Shown here: one piece after another, positions 36,111 to 44,368 of the stretch | How positions within the stretch are numbered: position 1 is the stretch's first letter | Layout of the letters: every line of letters begins with the position of its first letter | Assembly: GCA_965277775.1 (NCBI GenBank) | Contig: OZ255843.1 | Coordinates: forward strand, 558,001-622,000 | Length of the DNA: 64,000 bases | Direction of reading: 5' to 3' | Origin: G965195345 sp965277775 | GTDB lineage: Bacteria; Pseudomonadota; Gammaproteobacteria; CAKMZV01 | Position numbers and translations under genes: made by a program | Notes under the pieces: model-generated | What the model saw: only the letters and a program-made list of their open reading frames with translations | What the model was told of the DNA's origin: nothing | Database searches by the model: none

Positions 36111-36410
36111 ATGTTTTCGATCCACTGCCCCTACTGTCAAGAGTCACGCGAACAAATAGAATTTTCACCCACGGGCGAAGCTTTTATTGATCGCCCTAAA
36201 AACCCTGAGTCCCTGTCAGACAAAGAATGGGCGGATTATGTTTTTTATCGTTCCAACCACAAAGGCGATCACTGGGAACAATGGGTTCATACCCATGGCT
36301 GTCGTAAATATTTCTTGGTAGAACGTTCAACCATCAGCCATCAAGTGCTCAGAACCGCACCCATGGAAGACGCAGCGGCCATAAGAAAACAGCTTAAAGA
36401 CAACAAATAA
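36111..36410 (+). CDS. soxD: Sarcosine oxidase delta subunit
   Basis: A 99-residue zinc protein with Cys6-x2-Cys9 at the N-terminus, WADYVFYRSNHKG in the middle and WVHTHGCRKYF supplying further ligands. This is the family's regular layout and size. It sits between soxB and soxA as in Pseudomonas and Corynebacterium clusters. Confidence 0.95.
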   Translation: MFSIHCPYCQESREQIEFSPTGEAFIDRPKNPESLSDKEWADYVFYRSNHKGDHWEQWVHTHGCRKYFLVERSTISHQVLRTAPMEDAAAIRKQLKDNK

Positions 36411-36415
36411 CCATC

Positions 36416-39400
36416 ATGCGCTTAGCCAATCATCACTCAACTGTTATTGATGCCGATCAAGTCGTCAACTTCAGCTTTAATGGCAAAGCCCTCACAGGCT
36501 TAAAAGGCGACACGCTCGCATCGGCGCTCATTGCCAACCGCGTCCAATTTTTATCTCGCAGTTTCAAATACGGTCGCAAACGCGGCCTGGTAGCTGCTGG
36601 TGTTGAAGAACCCAATGCCCTGGTTTCTTTAGAAGCAGAGGGTTACTACACACCCAATATCAGAGCCACAGAAATACAATTATACGAAGGGCTGGTGGCC
36701 AAAAGTGCCATCGACACCGAGCAATTTGATTTGCGTGCTGCACTCAAACCCTTTCACCGTTTTATGCCCGCAGGGTTTTATTACAAAACCTTCATCATCC
36801 AAAAGATTTGGGCGAAGGTTGAAGACCATTTACGACGCTTGTCGGGCAACTCAAAATCACCAACGGCACCAGATTCGGAAGTCTATGAGCATCAATACGG
36901 CTACTGTGACGTATTGGTTATTGGAGCGGGAATTGCAGGCATGCAAGCCACCGTGGATTTGATAGAAAATCAGAATTTAAACGTCATATTAGTCGATGAA
37001 CGCGCTCAAATGGGCGGAGAAATATTGAGTGATATTGCCTTTGATGACACAGCAAAAACCCAGTACCAACAAAGCAGAATAACGCTCGAACAACAAGCGC
37101 TTAAAAATCCCGATCAACTCAGAATACTGCAAAACACCACAGCCTATTCTTGGTTGGACGACAATACCGTATTGGCTTTAGAAAAAGTCTCGGACAACCA
37201 GCCCATCAAGCAACGCAGACCAAATAGCTTTGCCAAGGTATTACACAAAATTCGTGCCAAAAAAATCATCCTCGCCACTGGCGCGCATGAACGCCCCATG
37301 TTGTTTGCCAACAACGACCTCTCCCATATTATGCTGGCGCAATCGGTGCGCCGCTACGCCAACGAATTTGGTGTGGTTGCTGGCAAAAACATCGTGGTCT
37401 ATGGCAATAACAACAGCATATATGAAGTAGCGCACGACTTGCTCAAACACCAACTCAAAGTTCAAGTGGTCGATGTTAGAGCCCATTGTGATAGCCCTTT
37501 GGTGAAAAAACTGCAATCTAAAAACATCGAGTGTCATCAAGGTTATGCAATCACTGCGGCTCATGGCAAAGATCAGGTCGAGTCAGTGACATTACAAAAA
37601 ACCAACTATGTCAATGATCAATGGCAACTCATCCCTGTGGAACTGAGTTTGAATTGTGATTTGTTGGCAACTTCAGGCGGATTTAATCCTGTGGTCCATT
37701 TGGATTGTCACACGGGCTCAAAACCCGTTTACAACGAAACCTATCAGACTTTTATGCCCGTTGATGAACGCGAAAACCGCGTTGTTTGTGGTAGCATTGC
37801 TGGCTGGAGTCATTGGCAAGATGCGCAAATGGATGGTCATAACAAAGCCTTGACAATCATTCAGGCACTCACTGGTGGTAAGCCCGTGTCTCAGCAAGCA
37901 CCGCCGCACAATCAAAGCTTGCAAATCAGTCCTTTTTTCACACCAGACGCCATCCTAAAATCGTCTCATGTGTTTTTAGATATGCAGAACGACGTCACAA
38001 CCAAAGACGTTCGCCTTTCAATTACTGAGGGCTATCAATCGATTGAGCACATTAAACGCTACACCGCCATGGGCTTTGGCACCGATCAAGGTAAGACAGG
38101 CAACATCAACGGTATTGCTGTCGCGGCCGCCCTGCTAAAAACGCCCATGTCCGACATTGGCACCACCACTTTTAGACCGGCATACACAGCGGTACCCTTT
38201 GGTGCACTCGCTGGCAGTGGCTTAAAGACTTTTTTTGAGCCAGAAAGATTCACCCCCATCCACGCTTCACACGTCGCCCACGGTGCGGAATTTGAGCTGG
38301 TCGGACAGTGGTATAGACCTTGGTATTTTCCGAAAAATGGTGAAGACATGCATCAAGCCGTACAAAGAGAATGCCTCGCCGCACACACCTCGCTCGCCAT
38401 GATGGACGCTTCTACCTTAGGCAAGATTGACATTCAAGGTAAGGACGCGCGTGAATTCTTATCCCGTGTTTACACCAATGCCTGGGCAAAATTGCCATCG
38501 GGTAAATGCCGATATGGCATTATGTTGGATGAAAAAGGGATGATTTCGGACGATGGCGTCACCACGTGCATCGATGACAACCATTTTGTTATGACCACAA
38601 CCACAGGCGGTGCGGCGGGCGTTTACAGCACCTTAGAAATGTGGTTGCAAACCGAGTGGACCGATCTTGAAGTTTATTTAACCAGTGTCACAGATCACTT
38701 TTCAACCATAGCGGTTGTGGGGCCAGATGCCAGAAACTGCATGAAAACACTTTGTTCTGACGTTGATTTTGATCGCACAGTATTCAAATTCATGGAATGG
38801 CGCCAAGGCACGGTTTGTGGCGTACCCGCACGCATTATGCGAATCAGTTTTTCTGGTGAACTGGCCTACGAAATCAATGTCCAAGCGAATTACGGCAAGG
38901 CCATTTGGGATCAGGTTTACGAGCAAGGGCAACCCTGGAACATAACGCCTTACGGCACAGAAACCATGCACGTGTTGAGGGCAGAAAAAGGCTATATTAT
39001 TGTCGGGCAAGACACCGATGGTTCAGTCATGCCCGTTGATGCCAACATGAGCTGGATACTGGCGGCTAAGAAGGACTTTTCCTATATTGGCAAACGCTCA
39101 CTGACACTGCCTGCCCTGACCAAAGACAAACGCAAACAACTGGTGGGATTGCACACCGTCGATGAGAGCGATTTTGTACTACCAGAAGGCACGCACTTGG
39201 TCAATAACAACAATCAATCTATAGGCCATGTCACCTCAAGCTACTACAGCGCTGTATTAAAGCGTTCAATCGCCATGGCGCTGGTCAAAGATGGACTCAA
39301 TCGGATGGATGATGTGATCAAAGCATCGATCGTTCAACCCTATAAAAAGACCGTTGAGTGCCAGATTGTCTCGTCCGTGTTTTATGACCCCAAAGGAGAA

Positions 39401-39421
39401 AATGTTGATGGCAATGACTAA
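36416..39421 (+). CDS. soxA: Sarcosine oxidase alpha subunit
   Basis: A 1001-residue subunit with an N-terminal 2Fe-2S-fold-like domain (SFNGKALTGLKGDTLASAL, SFKYGRKRGLVAAGVEEPNA), an NAD-binding domain (about 160-440; VLVIGAGIAGMQATVDL) and a C-terminal aminomethyltransferase-like folate domain (about 610-1000). The folate domain receives the methyl-derived carbon as 5,10-methylene-tetrahydrofolate. Full length for the family. Its end overlaps the soxG start. Confidence 0.95.
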   Translation: MRLANHHSTVIDADQVVNFSFNGKALTGLKGDTLASALIANRVQFLSRSFKYGRKRGLVAAGVEEPNALVSLEAEGYYTPNIRATEIQLYEGLVAKSAIDTEQFDLRAALKPFHRFMPAGFYYKTFIIQKIWAKVEDHLRRLSGNSKSPTAPDSEVYEHQYGYCDVLVIGAGIAGMQATVDLIENQNLNVILVDERAQMGGEILSDIAFDDTAKTQYQQSRITLEQQALKNPDQLRILQNTTAYSWLDDNTVLALEKVSDNQPIKQRRPNSFAKVLHKIRAKKIILATGAHERPMLFANNDLSHIMLAQSVRRYANEFGVVAGKNIVVYGNNNSIYEVAHDLLKHQLKVQVVDVRAHCDSPLVKKLQSKNIECHQGYAITAAHGKDQVESVTLQKTNYVNDQWQLIPVELSLNCDLLATSGGFNPVVHLDCHTGSKPVYNETYQTFMPVDERENRVVCGSIAGWSHWQDAQMDGHNKALTIIQALTGGKPVSQQAPPHNQSLQISPFFTPDAILKSSHVFLDMQNDVTTKDVRLSITEGYQSIEHIKRYTAMGFGTDQGKTGNINGIAVAAALLKTPMSDIGTTTFRPAYTAVPFGALAGSGLKTFFEPERFTPIHASHVAHGAEFELVGQWYRPWYFPKNGEDMHQAVQRECLAAHTSLAMMDASTLGKIDIQGKDAREFLSRVYTNAWAKLPSGKCRYGIMLDEKGMISDDGVTTCIDDNHFVMTTTTGGAAGVYSTLEMWLQTEWTDLEVYLTSVTDHFSTIAVVGPDARNCMKTLCSDVDFDRTVFKFMEWRQGTVCGVPARIMRISFSGELAYEINVQANYGKAIWDQVYEQGQPWNITPYGTETMHVLRAEKGYIIVGQDTDGSVMPVDANMSWILAAKKDFSYIGKRSLTLPALTKDKRKQLVGLHTVDESDFVLPEGTHLVNNNNQSIGHVTSSYYSAVLKRSIAMALVKDGLNRMDDVIKASIVQPYKKTVECQIVSSVFYDPKGENVDGND

Positions 39422-39980
39422 GTCTGCACAGTACCATGCTGTATTAGCAACCGAAACCGATGAGAACGCGCACCTGTTTGATTTAAAATCGGTTCAATGC
39501 ACAGAACAAACCCAGACGGCCGTGGTTATTCTGCGAACGAAAAATGCTAAAGCTGACCTCAAAACATTGGGATTTACAGCGCCTTCACCCTTAACATACA
39601 GCCAAAATAAAGCTGGCACGGTTTGTTTGTGGATAGGACCCGATGAATTCTGGTTATTGAGCACTGAAGCAGACAAGGATGCCTTGCTTAAAAAAGGAGA
39701 AGCATTATCTGGACACACTGCTTTGGTTGATAATTCTGGGGCGTACACAGCGTTGATTCTATCGGGTTCAAACGTTGACGCCTTATTAGCGCACCATGTG
39801 CCCTACGACCTCAAGCAAAACCTCCCATCTGGCAAGGTGGTGTCCACGCTCTTTGCCCAAGCGCCCACTGTTATTTATAGAACAAAAAACGAGACCATCC
39901 TCATCGTACGCCACTCTTTTGCCCACAGCATTGCCCGCCTATTGAAGCAAACGGCCAATCGATTTTCATCGGGTGTCTGA
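39408..39980 (+). CDS. soxG: Sarcosine oxidase gamma subunit
   Basis: A 190-residue subunit of the GcvT-like fold, with LWIGPDEFWLLS, AYTALILSG and a late HSFAHSIARLL. An AGGAG (39394-39398) is well placed for the ATG at 39408 (9-base spacing); Met codons at 39402 and 39414 are in frame. Overlap with soxA implies coupled translation. It is the last gene of the betaine operon; glyA and purU or folD homologues, often present next to soxBDAG, are not in the window. Confidence 0.88.
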   Translation: MAMTKSAQYHAVLATETDENAHLFDLKSVQCTEQTQTAVVILRTKNAKADLKTLGFTAPSPLTYSQNKAGTVCLWIGPDEFWLLSTEADKDALLKKGEALSGHTALVDNSGAYTALILSGSNVDALLAHHVPYDLKQNLPSGKVVSTLFAQAPTVIYRTKNETILIVRHSFAHSIARLLKQTANRFSSGV

Positions 39981-40162
39981 CATCTGTTCAAAGACTTAAA
40001 CGTTTTTTCCTTTTGCAGGGAGAAACCCTCAGTTAAGCACAGTCACGATGCGCCCCTGATACTCCGAGTTTTTCTAACAAAAAAACCACCACCTTTTAAA
40101 CGAAAGCGGGGAAATTTGTTGTATGGAAGTCTCGGTTGTTGACAGCCAATCATAGTCACCTG

Positions 40163-40792
40163 TTAGAGTAGGCTAAGGTTCTCTTTTAGCCAGTCTGATA
40201 TAAAATTGGTGTAATCATTGTAAGTGACTTCTTCGGGTCTCAATTTTAATTCTTGGCAGATGTTTTTCATTTCCATTAAAAATTTTCGATATCGATTATA
40301 GATTTCAATGCCTCCGGGGATCGTTTTTTTACCAAGTTTGTCATTCAACCAATTCCTTATTTGAGAAATTGCTTCTTCTGGGTGATTATTGTGGGACTTG
40401 ATATCTTGTCCAGCAATATCCGACATAAATTTTTGATAGCGATGTGGTTCTTTGTCCAATATTAAGGTGATTTTTTGCTCTTGATCCTCATCCCCGAATT
40501 CCTTCGCTCCTATAAATACCCCTAATTCCAAGGGCATATTAAATCTAGGGAGTTTATTGATTTTATCTAATTCTGTTCTAGATATATCGTGAATGCCAAA
40601 CTTAGATATTTCTATTAATTTTTTGATTTTATCAAAACGGACAACACCACTGTCCTCTTCTTCAAGGGCACATTTTGGGATAAATCCGCAGTCAAATATT
40701 GTAAAAATTATTGCAGATCGAATAGATTCATATTCATCATCAAACGGACAGTTAACAAAAACGTTAAGGGGATAATCCTTGTGCATGCTCAT
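40163..40792 (-). CDS. Predicted nucleotide-binding protein, TIR/deoxyribosyltransferase-like fold
   Basis: A 209-residue soluble protein of an uncharacterised family. Conserved-looking blocks are VFVNCPFDDEY (11-21), FGIHDISRTELD (Asp69), RFNMPLELGVFIGAK (Glu89) and the HRYQKFMSDIAGQDI segment (117-131). The strand-PFD start, buried Asp and P-L-E-L-G helix recall nucleoside 2-deoxyribosyltransferases and TIR-like NAD hydrolases, where a Glu in that position is catalytic. This is pattern-based inference. It lies 4 bases after the repeat-protein gene on the same strand, so the two are translated together. The pair is AT-rich relative to soxA upstream, suggesting transfer; a defence or NAD-linked effector role is conceivable. 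Confidence 0.75.
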   Translation of the reverse strand: MSMHKDYPLNVFVNCPFDDEYESIRSAIIFTIFDCGFIPKCALEEEDSGVVRFDKIKKLIEISKFGIHDISRTELDKINKLPRFNMPLELGVFIGAKEFGDEDQEQKITLILDKEPHRYQKFMSDIAGQDIKSHNNHPEEAISQIRNWLNDKLGKKTIPGGIEIYNRYRKFLMEMKNICQELKLRPEEVTYNDYTNFISDWLKENLSLL

Positions 40793-40796
40793 CCAT

Positions 40797-41183
40797 TTAT
40801 CGTTTTTGTGATCTAGCAGCGATCACTTTTAAAACGGCCTTTTTTATTGCAATTCTGCTTATTTTTCCTTTTTTAGGTGCTGATTGTACAATTCTATTGG
40901 TATTGGCGGCTTTCGCAAGTGTTTTACCTGCGGAAGATTTTGATTTTGGCGATGCATTTGGACTTCTAAGGGTCTTTGCTGCCTTGGTTGTTGCTGCTTT
41001 CGTTAATGTTCTACCTGCGGAAGGCTTTGATTTTGGCGATGTATTTGAGCTTCTTAGGGTTTTTGCAGCTTTCGCAAGTGTTTTACCTGCGGAAGATTTT
41101 GATCTTGGAGATGCATTTGGATTTCTAAGGGTTTTTGCTGCCTTGGTTTTTGCTGCTTTTGAAGGTGATTTTTTAACGGGCAT
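40797..41183 (-). CDS. Lys/Ala/Ser-rich repeat protein (histone H1-like composition)
   Basis: A 128-residue, very basic protein. Three 24-residue units (15-38, 39-62, 68-91) share AAKTLR(N/S)xNxSPxSKxSAGxTLxK; a five-residue AATTK insert separates the second and third. A basic C-terminal tail (about 98-128) closes it. A GAGG ribosome site lies 8 bases before the ATG. Composition suggests nucleic-acid binding, but the regular repeat with fixed Gly and Leu could also pack as helical hairpins. Similar small repeat proteins (SAAGSALSQ-type) occur in other bacteria without known function. It is first in a two-gene operon with the predicted nucleotide-binding protein. Confidence 0.8.
   Translation of the reverse strand: MPVKKSPSKAAKTKAAKTLRNPNASPRSKSSAGKTLAKAAKTLRSSNTSPKSKPSAGRTLTKAATTKAAKTLRSPNASPKSKSSAGKTLAKAANTNRIVQSAPKKGKISRIAIKKAVLKVIAARSQKR
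40911..41141 (-). repeat. Three 72-bp in-gene coding repeats
   Basis: Units at 41070-41141, 40998-41069 and 40911-40982 encode the three 24-residue repeats of the basic protein. Bases differ mostly at third positions, so the protein repeat is under selection. These are not CRISPR repeats. Confidence 0.9.
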
Positions 41184-41203
41184 AATTGTTTCCTCAAATT
41201 CTG

Positions 41204-41215
41204 AAACGATCGTTT
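41204..41215. promoter_or_regulatory. 12-bp palindrome upstream of the repeat-protein gene
   Basis: AAACGATCGTTT is perfect and lies 20 bases upstream of the ATG at 41183, next to AT-rich sequence suitable for a -10 box. It may be an operator of the two-gene cassette. Confidence 0.4.
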
Positions 41216-41340
41216 AATATTTAAGTTCAACTCCGCTTAAAGTTCTGTTTTCTAATTGTGTTAGCCACCTTGAGACGCTGAACTGTAGCACATTGATTTT
41301 GCCAAAGTGTACCACATTTGATAGGTTGTGTTGTCCCATG

Positions 41341-41442
41341 TCAGTCAATCGTGCGTATAACTGGACCGTTTTCTTTCTAACGAAAAAAAAACACCGCCTC
41401 ATGAATGAAGAAACCAACATTCGGTAAACTCAGTCAATCGTG
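41341..41442. repeat. 13-bp direct repeat pair, TCAGTCAATCGTG
   Basis: TCAGTCAATCGTG occurs at 41341-41353 and again at 41430-41442, 89 bases apart, in the non-coding strip between the cassette and the large membrane protein gene. It could mark a recombination or insertion edge, or be a binding-site pair. Confidence 0.5.
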
Positions 41443-41472
41443 GGAAAATGGCGTAAGCGAAGGAGGGGATGA

Positions 41473-43908
41473 TTAGAATAATTTTTTGAGTTTATCTTCA
41501 ACCGCGTCTTTGAGTTGCTTTTCAGCCTTATTTTGTTGCTCTTTGCGTTGCTTTTCAGCTTCAATTTGTTGCTCTTTGATGGCTTCTTCAATGCGTTTTT
41601 GTTCCTCAAGCAAACGGTTTTGTTCTATCAGTGTTTGGATGTCAAAACGGCGCAGTGATTCGATCTTTGACCGTTTGGAGTTTAGCAGTTGAGTGGTATT
41701 GTCCAAGTCGATCATCTTTTTATTGAAGTCTTCTATGTACGATTTGCGCAAGTCTGAAAGCTTGCGTCGTGCTTCGTTCTCAAAATCACTGCGAAATTCT
41801 TTAAAAACAGACTTTAAAGCGCCACCTAACTTGGCATCCAAATCTGAGTTAAAACCAATGTCGGGCGCGCCCAGTGAACCTCCAAAATCGATCTGTATGG
41901 AAAAGTCATTAAAGTCATTTAAAGCGTTCACCACGTATTTGCCTTCGGCCAAGGTTCTATAGCCATAAGTGTCCCAAGAAATGTCTTTATAATTGTACGC
42001 CAATTGCCCCTGTAGCTGATTATTGGCATCAATCCTCAGTTGGCCTTTAATCTGCTCCTTGCCCCTATCTATGATCAGTGGCAGTTTCTCTTCTTGTAGC
42101 ACAGTGAATTGTTCAATGCGTTTATCCAATTGATCAAAGTGCCATTCAGAAAATCCAGCACCTGACACGCGATAATCAAACACCCCATTCACCGTCAAAG
42201 GCACAGCGGATTTTTCAGCAAATGAAAGTTCGGAAATCATACCACTACCTTGGTGGTCAAAATGAAGGTTATGTCCCTCACCAATCCATTCTTTATCTTT
42301 AAATAAAGCGCTGATGTGTGTTTTTTTGATGTTGAAGCTGGGTTGAATATCATATTCCTTAAAAGTGACCACTGTGCCTTTAAATACCAGGCTCGGGCTC
42401 TCATTTTTTCTTTGTTCACGCTCATTAAACCAAGTGACAGCATACTCGATGATTGGCTCAGCTTTGACATACCATTCTCCCGCCGTATCAAATCGTTCAA
42501 TCACATCTGGACCCAGAATGAGTTTGCCCAAATTGCCTAAGCCATCGTTGTTTAACTGGTATTGTGAAAGTAGGTTATTAATATCTTGGTCAATCGCACC
42601 ATTTAAGTTTCGAATGTCGGTATTGACAACGTTCTGCTTGGCTGATAAATCTTCATAAGCCAAGCTAATGGCCGCTTGTTGATCGGTCAATTTTTGCTTG
42701 AGGCTGTTCCAATGTTGATTCGCATCGGCAAGGGCTTGCGGATTGTTTAAATCAACGCCCTTAAGCGATTCAATTTCTTGTTCTATAAACTTCAATTGCG
42801 CATCATCCAAAAAGACACTTTGGGTATTACGATAGGTCTTCTCTAAATCATCAATTTTTAATTGCAAATCGACAATTTTTTGATTGAATGAAAGATTTGA
42901 CTGAGCGATAATTTGGTCAATATCGGGTGTGGCAAGATCTGGCATTGTGAACGTATCTTGCGCTGTTTTTGGTTCTGCGCCTGCCTCATCCACTACACTG
43001 TTTGATTCTGCCGCGGCCCCATTTTGTGGCGTATAAGGAACCGTTCTTAGCTGATCAAAGCTCATCCCTTTGAGTGTGAACTCCTCCACCACCCATCGAC
43101 CGACAATGTAATGGTAAGTGCTGATAGACATTCTCAATTGTTGAATTTCAAATTGATTGCGCTTTACATCGTCTGGGTCTGCAACACTCACGCCTGTTAG
43201 CTCAAAAGCGAAGGGAATCACAGAAAATTGCACGCCTGAAATGCTGATCGGTGCTTGCCACAGAACAGACAATTGTTTTTCTAATTGATCTTTGATGAGA
43301 TTTGAGCTTAGAAGCCAGTAAAAACCAAAACCGAGCGCCACAATCACACTGAGCAAGCTTATCTTTAGCTTTGAAAACCATGGCGATTTAGCTGAACTTT
43401 GCTGTACTCCAAGGATTTTGGTCACAAAGGATAACTTAGAGTTTTGAATTTTTTGAATCAACGCCAAATTTTGAACCCCTTTTAGGACGCGTTCACGGTA
43501 CACTTTCAGCGTCAACCAAACAACAAAGAACAAGGGGATAATCAGCACCCAAGAGAGTATAAAACTGCCCAAAACAACAGAATCATTAAATCGAAAGAAA
43601 CGCCAGATGGGATCGTTGTAAGCACCCGTCCAAAAAGCGCTTAGACTCGGAAGCTGTAACAGCCACAGTCCGAACACATCAAAAATAGGGAAAAGCACCA
43701 GCGCGGCAACCTCACTGAGTCCCCAACCCAAGACAAAGACGTTGTTGTTTACTCTAAACAACATATAAAGTATCACAACGATGGCGTTGTGCGGTGACAG
43801 TAAGGGGGTAATGCCTATTAAACAGCCCAAACAGAGCGCAAATGCCCTTTGCGCAGGTGTACCTTCATTGACGAAGACTTTTAAATAATCAAACGATTCA
43901 AATTTCAT
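41473..43908 (-). CDS. TIGR03546-TIGR03545 type fusion, inner-membrane AsmA-like protein
   Basis: An 811-residue protein. Residues 1-165 match the TIGR03546 (DUF2062-like) membrane protein: GTPAQRAFALCLGCLIGITPLLSPHNA and four hydrophobic helices. From about 180 a further transmembrane helix leads into a TIGR03545-type region with an AsmA-like start (SISGVQFSVIPFAFELTGVSVADPD), a coiled coil at about 335-445, beta-rich segments and a Glu/Lys/Gln-rich coiled coil at 750-811. In several marine Gammaproteobacteria these are two adjacent genes; here they are one frame. AsmA-like proteins are linked to lipid movement between membranes, so a role in the envelope is a reasonable guess. Confidence 0.75.
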   Translation of the reverse strand: MKFESFDYLKVFVNEGTPAQRAFALCLGCLIGITPLLSPHNAIVVILYMLFRVNNNVFVLGWGLSEVAALVLFPIFDVFGLWLLQLPSLSAFWTGAYNDPIWRFFRFNDSVVLGSFILSWVLIIPLFFVVWLTLKVYRERVLKGVQNLALIQKIQNSKLSFVTKILGVQQSSAKSPWFSKLKISLLSVIVALGFGFYWLLSSNLIKDQLEKQLSVLWQAPISISGVQFSVIPFAFELTGVSVADPDDVKRNQFEIQQLRMSISTYHYIVGRWVVEEFTLKGMSFDQLRTVPYTPQNGAAAESNSVVDEAGAEPKTAQDTFTMPDLATPDIDQIIAQSNLSFNQKIVDLQLKIDDLEKTYRNTQSVFLDDAQLKFIEQEIESLKGVDLNNPQALADANQHWNSLKQKLTDQQAAISLAYEDLSAKQNVVNTDIRNLNGAIDQDINNLLSQYQLNNDGLGNLGKLILGPDVIERFDTAGEWYVKAEPIIEYAVTWFNEREQRKNESPSLVFKGTVVTFKEYDIQPSFNIKKTHISALFKDKEWIGEGHNLHFDHQGSGMISELSFAEKSAVPLTVNGVFDYRVSGAGFSEWHFDQLDKRIEQFTVLQEEKLPLIIDRGKEQIKGQLRIDANNQLQGQLAYNYKDISWDTYGYRTLAEGKYVVNALNDFNDFSIQIDFGGSLGAPDIGFNSDLDAKLGGALKSVFKEFRSDFENEARRKLSDLRKSYIEDFNKKMIDLDNTTQLLNSKRSKIESLRRFDIQTLIEQNRLLEEQKRIEEAIKEQQIEAEKQRKEQQNKAEKQLKDAVEDKLKKLF

Positions 43909-43918
43909 TAAGTGTCAT

Positions 43919-44368
43919 CTATGGTTTCATTAAATTTACGAAGTTGTCCATGGCTTGTGTGGCCAATGTGTCTGCTCGTTCGTTATAAGGATGTCCTGCG
44001 TGACCTTTTACCCATTGCAACGTCACATCATGTCGTTGCAAGAGATCATCCAAACACATCCACAAATCTTGATTTTTAATGGCCTGTTTATTCGCCCCTT
44101 TCCACTGCTTTTGTTTCCAGCCAGCCAGCCATTTCACTGCGCCATCGCAAACATATTTCGAGTCTGTTACTAATTGTACACGACACGTGCTTTTCAATTG
44201 CTTCAGCCCTTCGATTGCCGCGGTTAATTCCATGCGATTATTGGTGGTATGCGCCACTGACCCAGACAATTCTTTAACATGCTCATTATAAACCAGAATG
44301 GTGCCCCAGCCGCCGACGCCAGGATTGCCTTTGCAGCCACCATCGGAATAAATATAGACCTTTGTCAT
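43919..44368 (-). CDS. rnhA: Ribonuclease HI
   Basis: A 149-residue enzyme that cuts RNA in RNA-DNA hybrids. The catalytic set is visible: YSDGGCKGNPG (Asp near 9), MELTAAIEGL (Glu), VTDSKYV (Asp) and the late Asp in ERADTLA, with the HAGHPYNE loop. It overlaps the methyltransferase stop by 4 bases, a gene order also seen in E. coli (yafS-rnhA). Confidence 0.97.
   Translation of the reverse strand: MTKVYIYSDGGCKGNPGVGGWGTILVYNEHVKELSGSVAHTTNNRMELTAAIEGLKQLKSTCRVQLVTDSKYVCDGAVKWLAGWKQKQWKGANKQAIKNQDLWMCLDDLLQRHDVTLQWVKGHAGHPYNERADTLATQAMDNFVNLMKP

Noticed and set aside
40911..41141. Regular repeats as a possible CRISPR array
   Set aside because: Units are 72 bp, in frame, diverge at third codon positions and have no unique spacers.
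40897..41217. Plus-strand 106-codon frame opposite the repeat protein
   Set aside because: It is the complement of the low-complexity repeats. The minus frame has a ribosome site, sensible composition and operon context.
40071..41400. Integron attC-like TCTAAC motifs around the cassette
   Set aside because: Core-site pairs and the palindromic body expected of attC could not be identified.
41214..41420. 68-codon frame upstream of the cassette
   Set aside because: No ribosome site or recognisable protein pattern; runs through A/T homopolymer.
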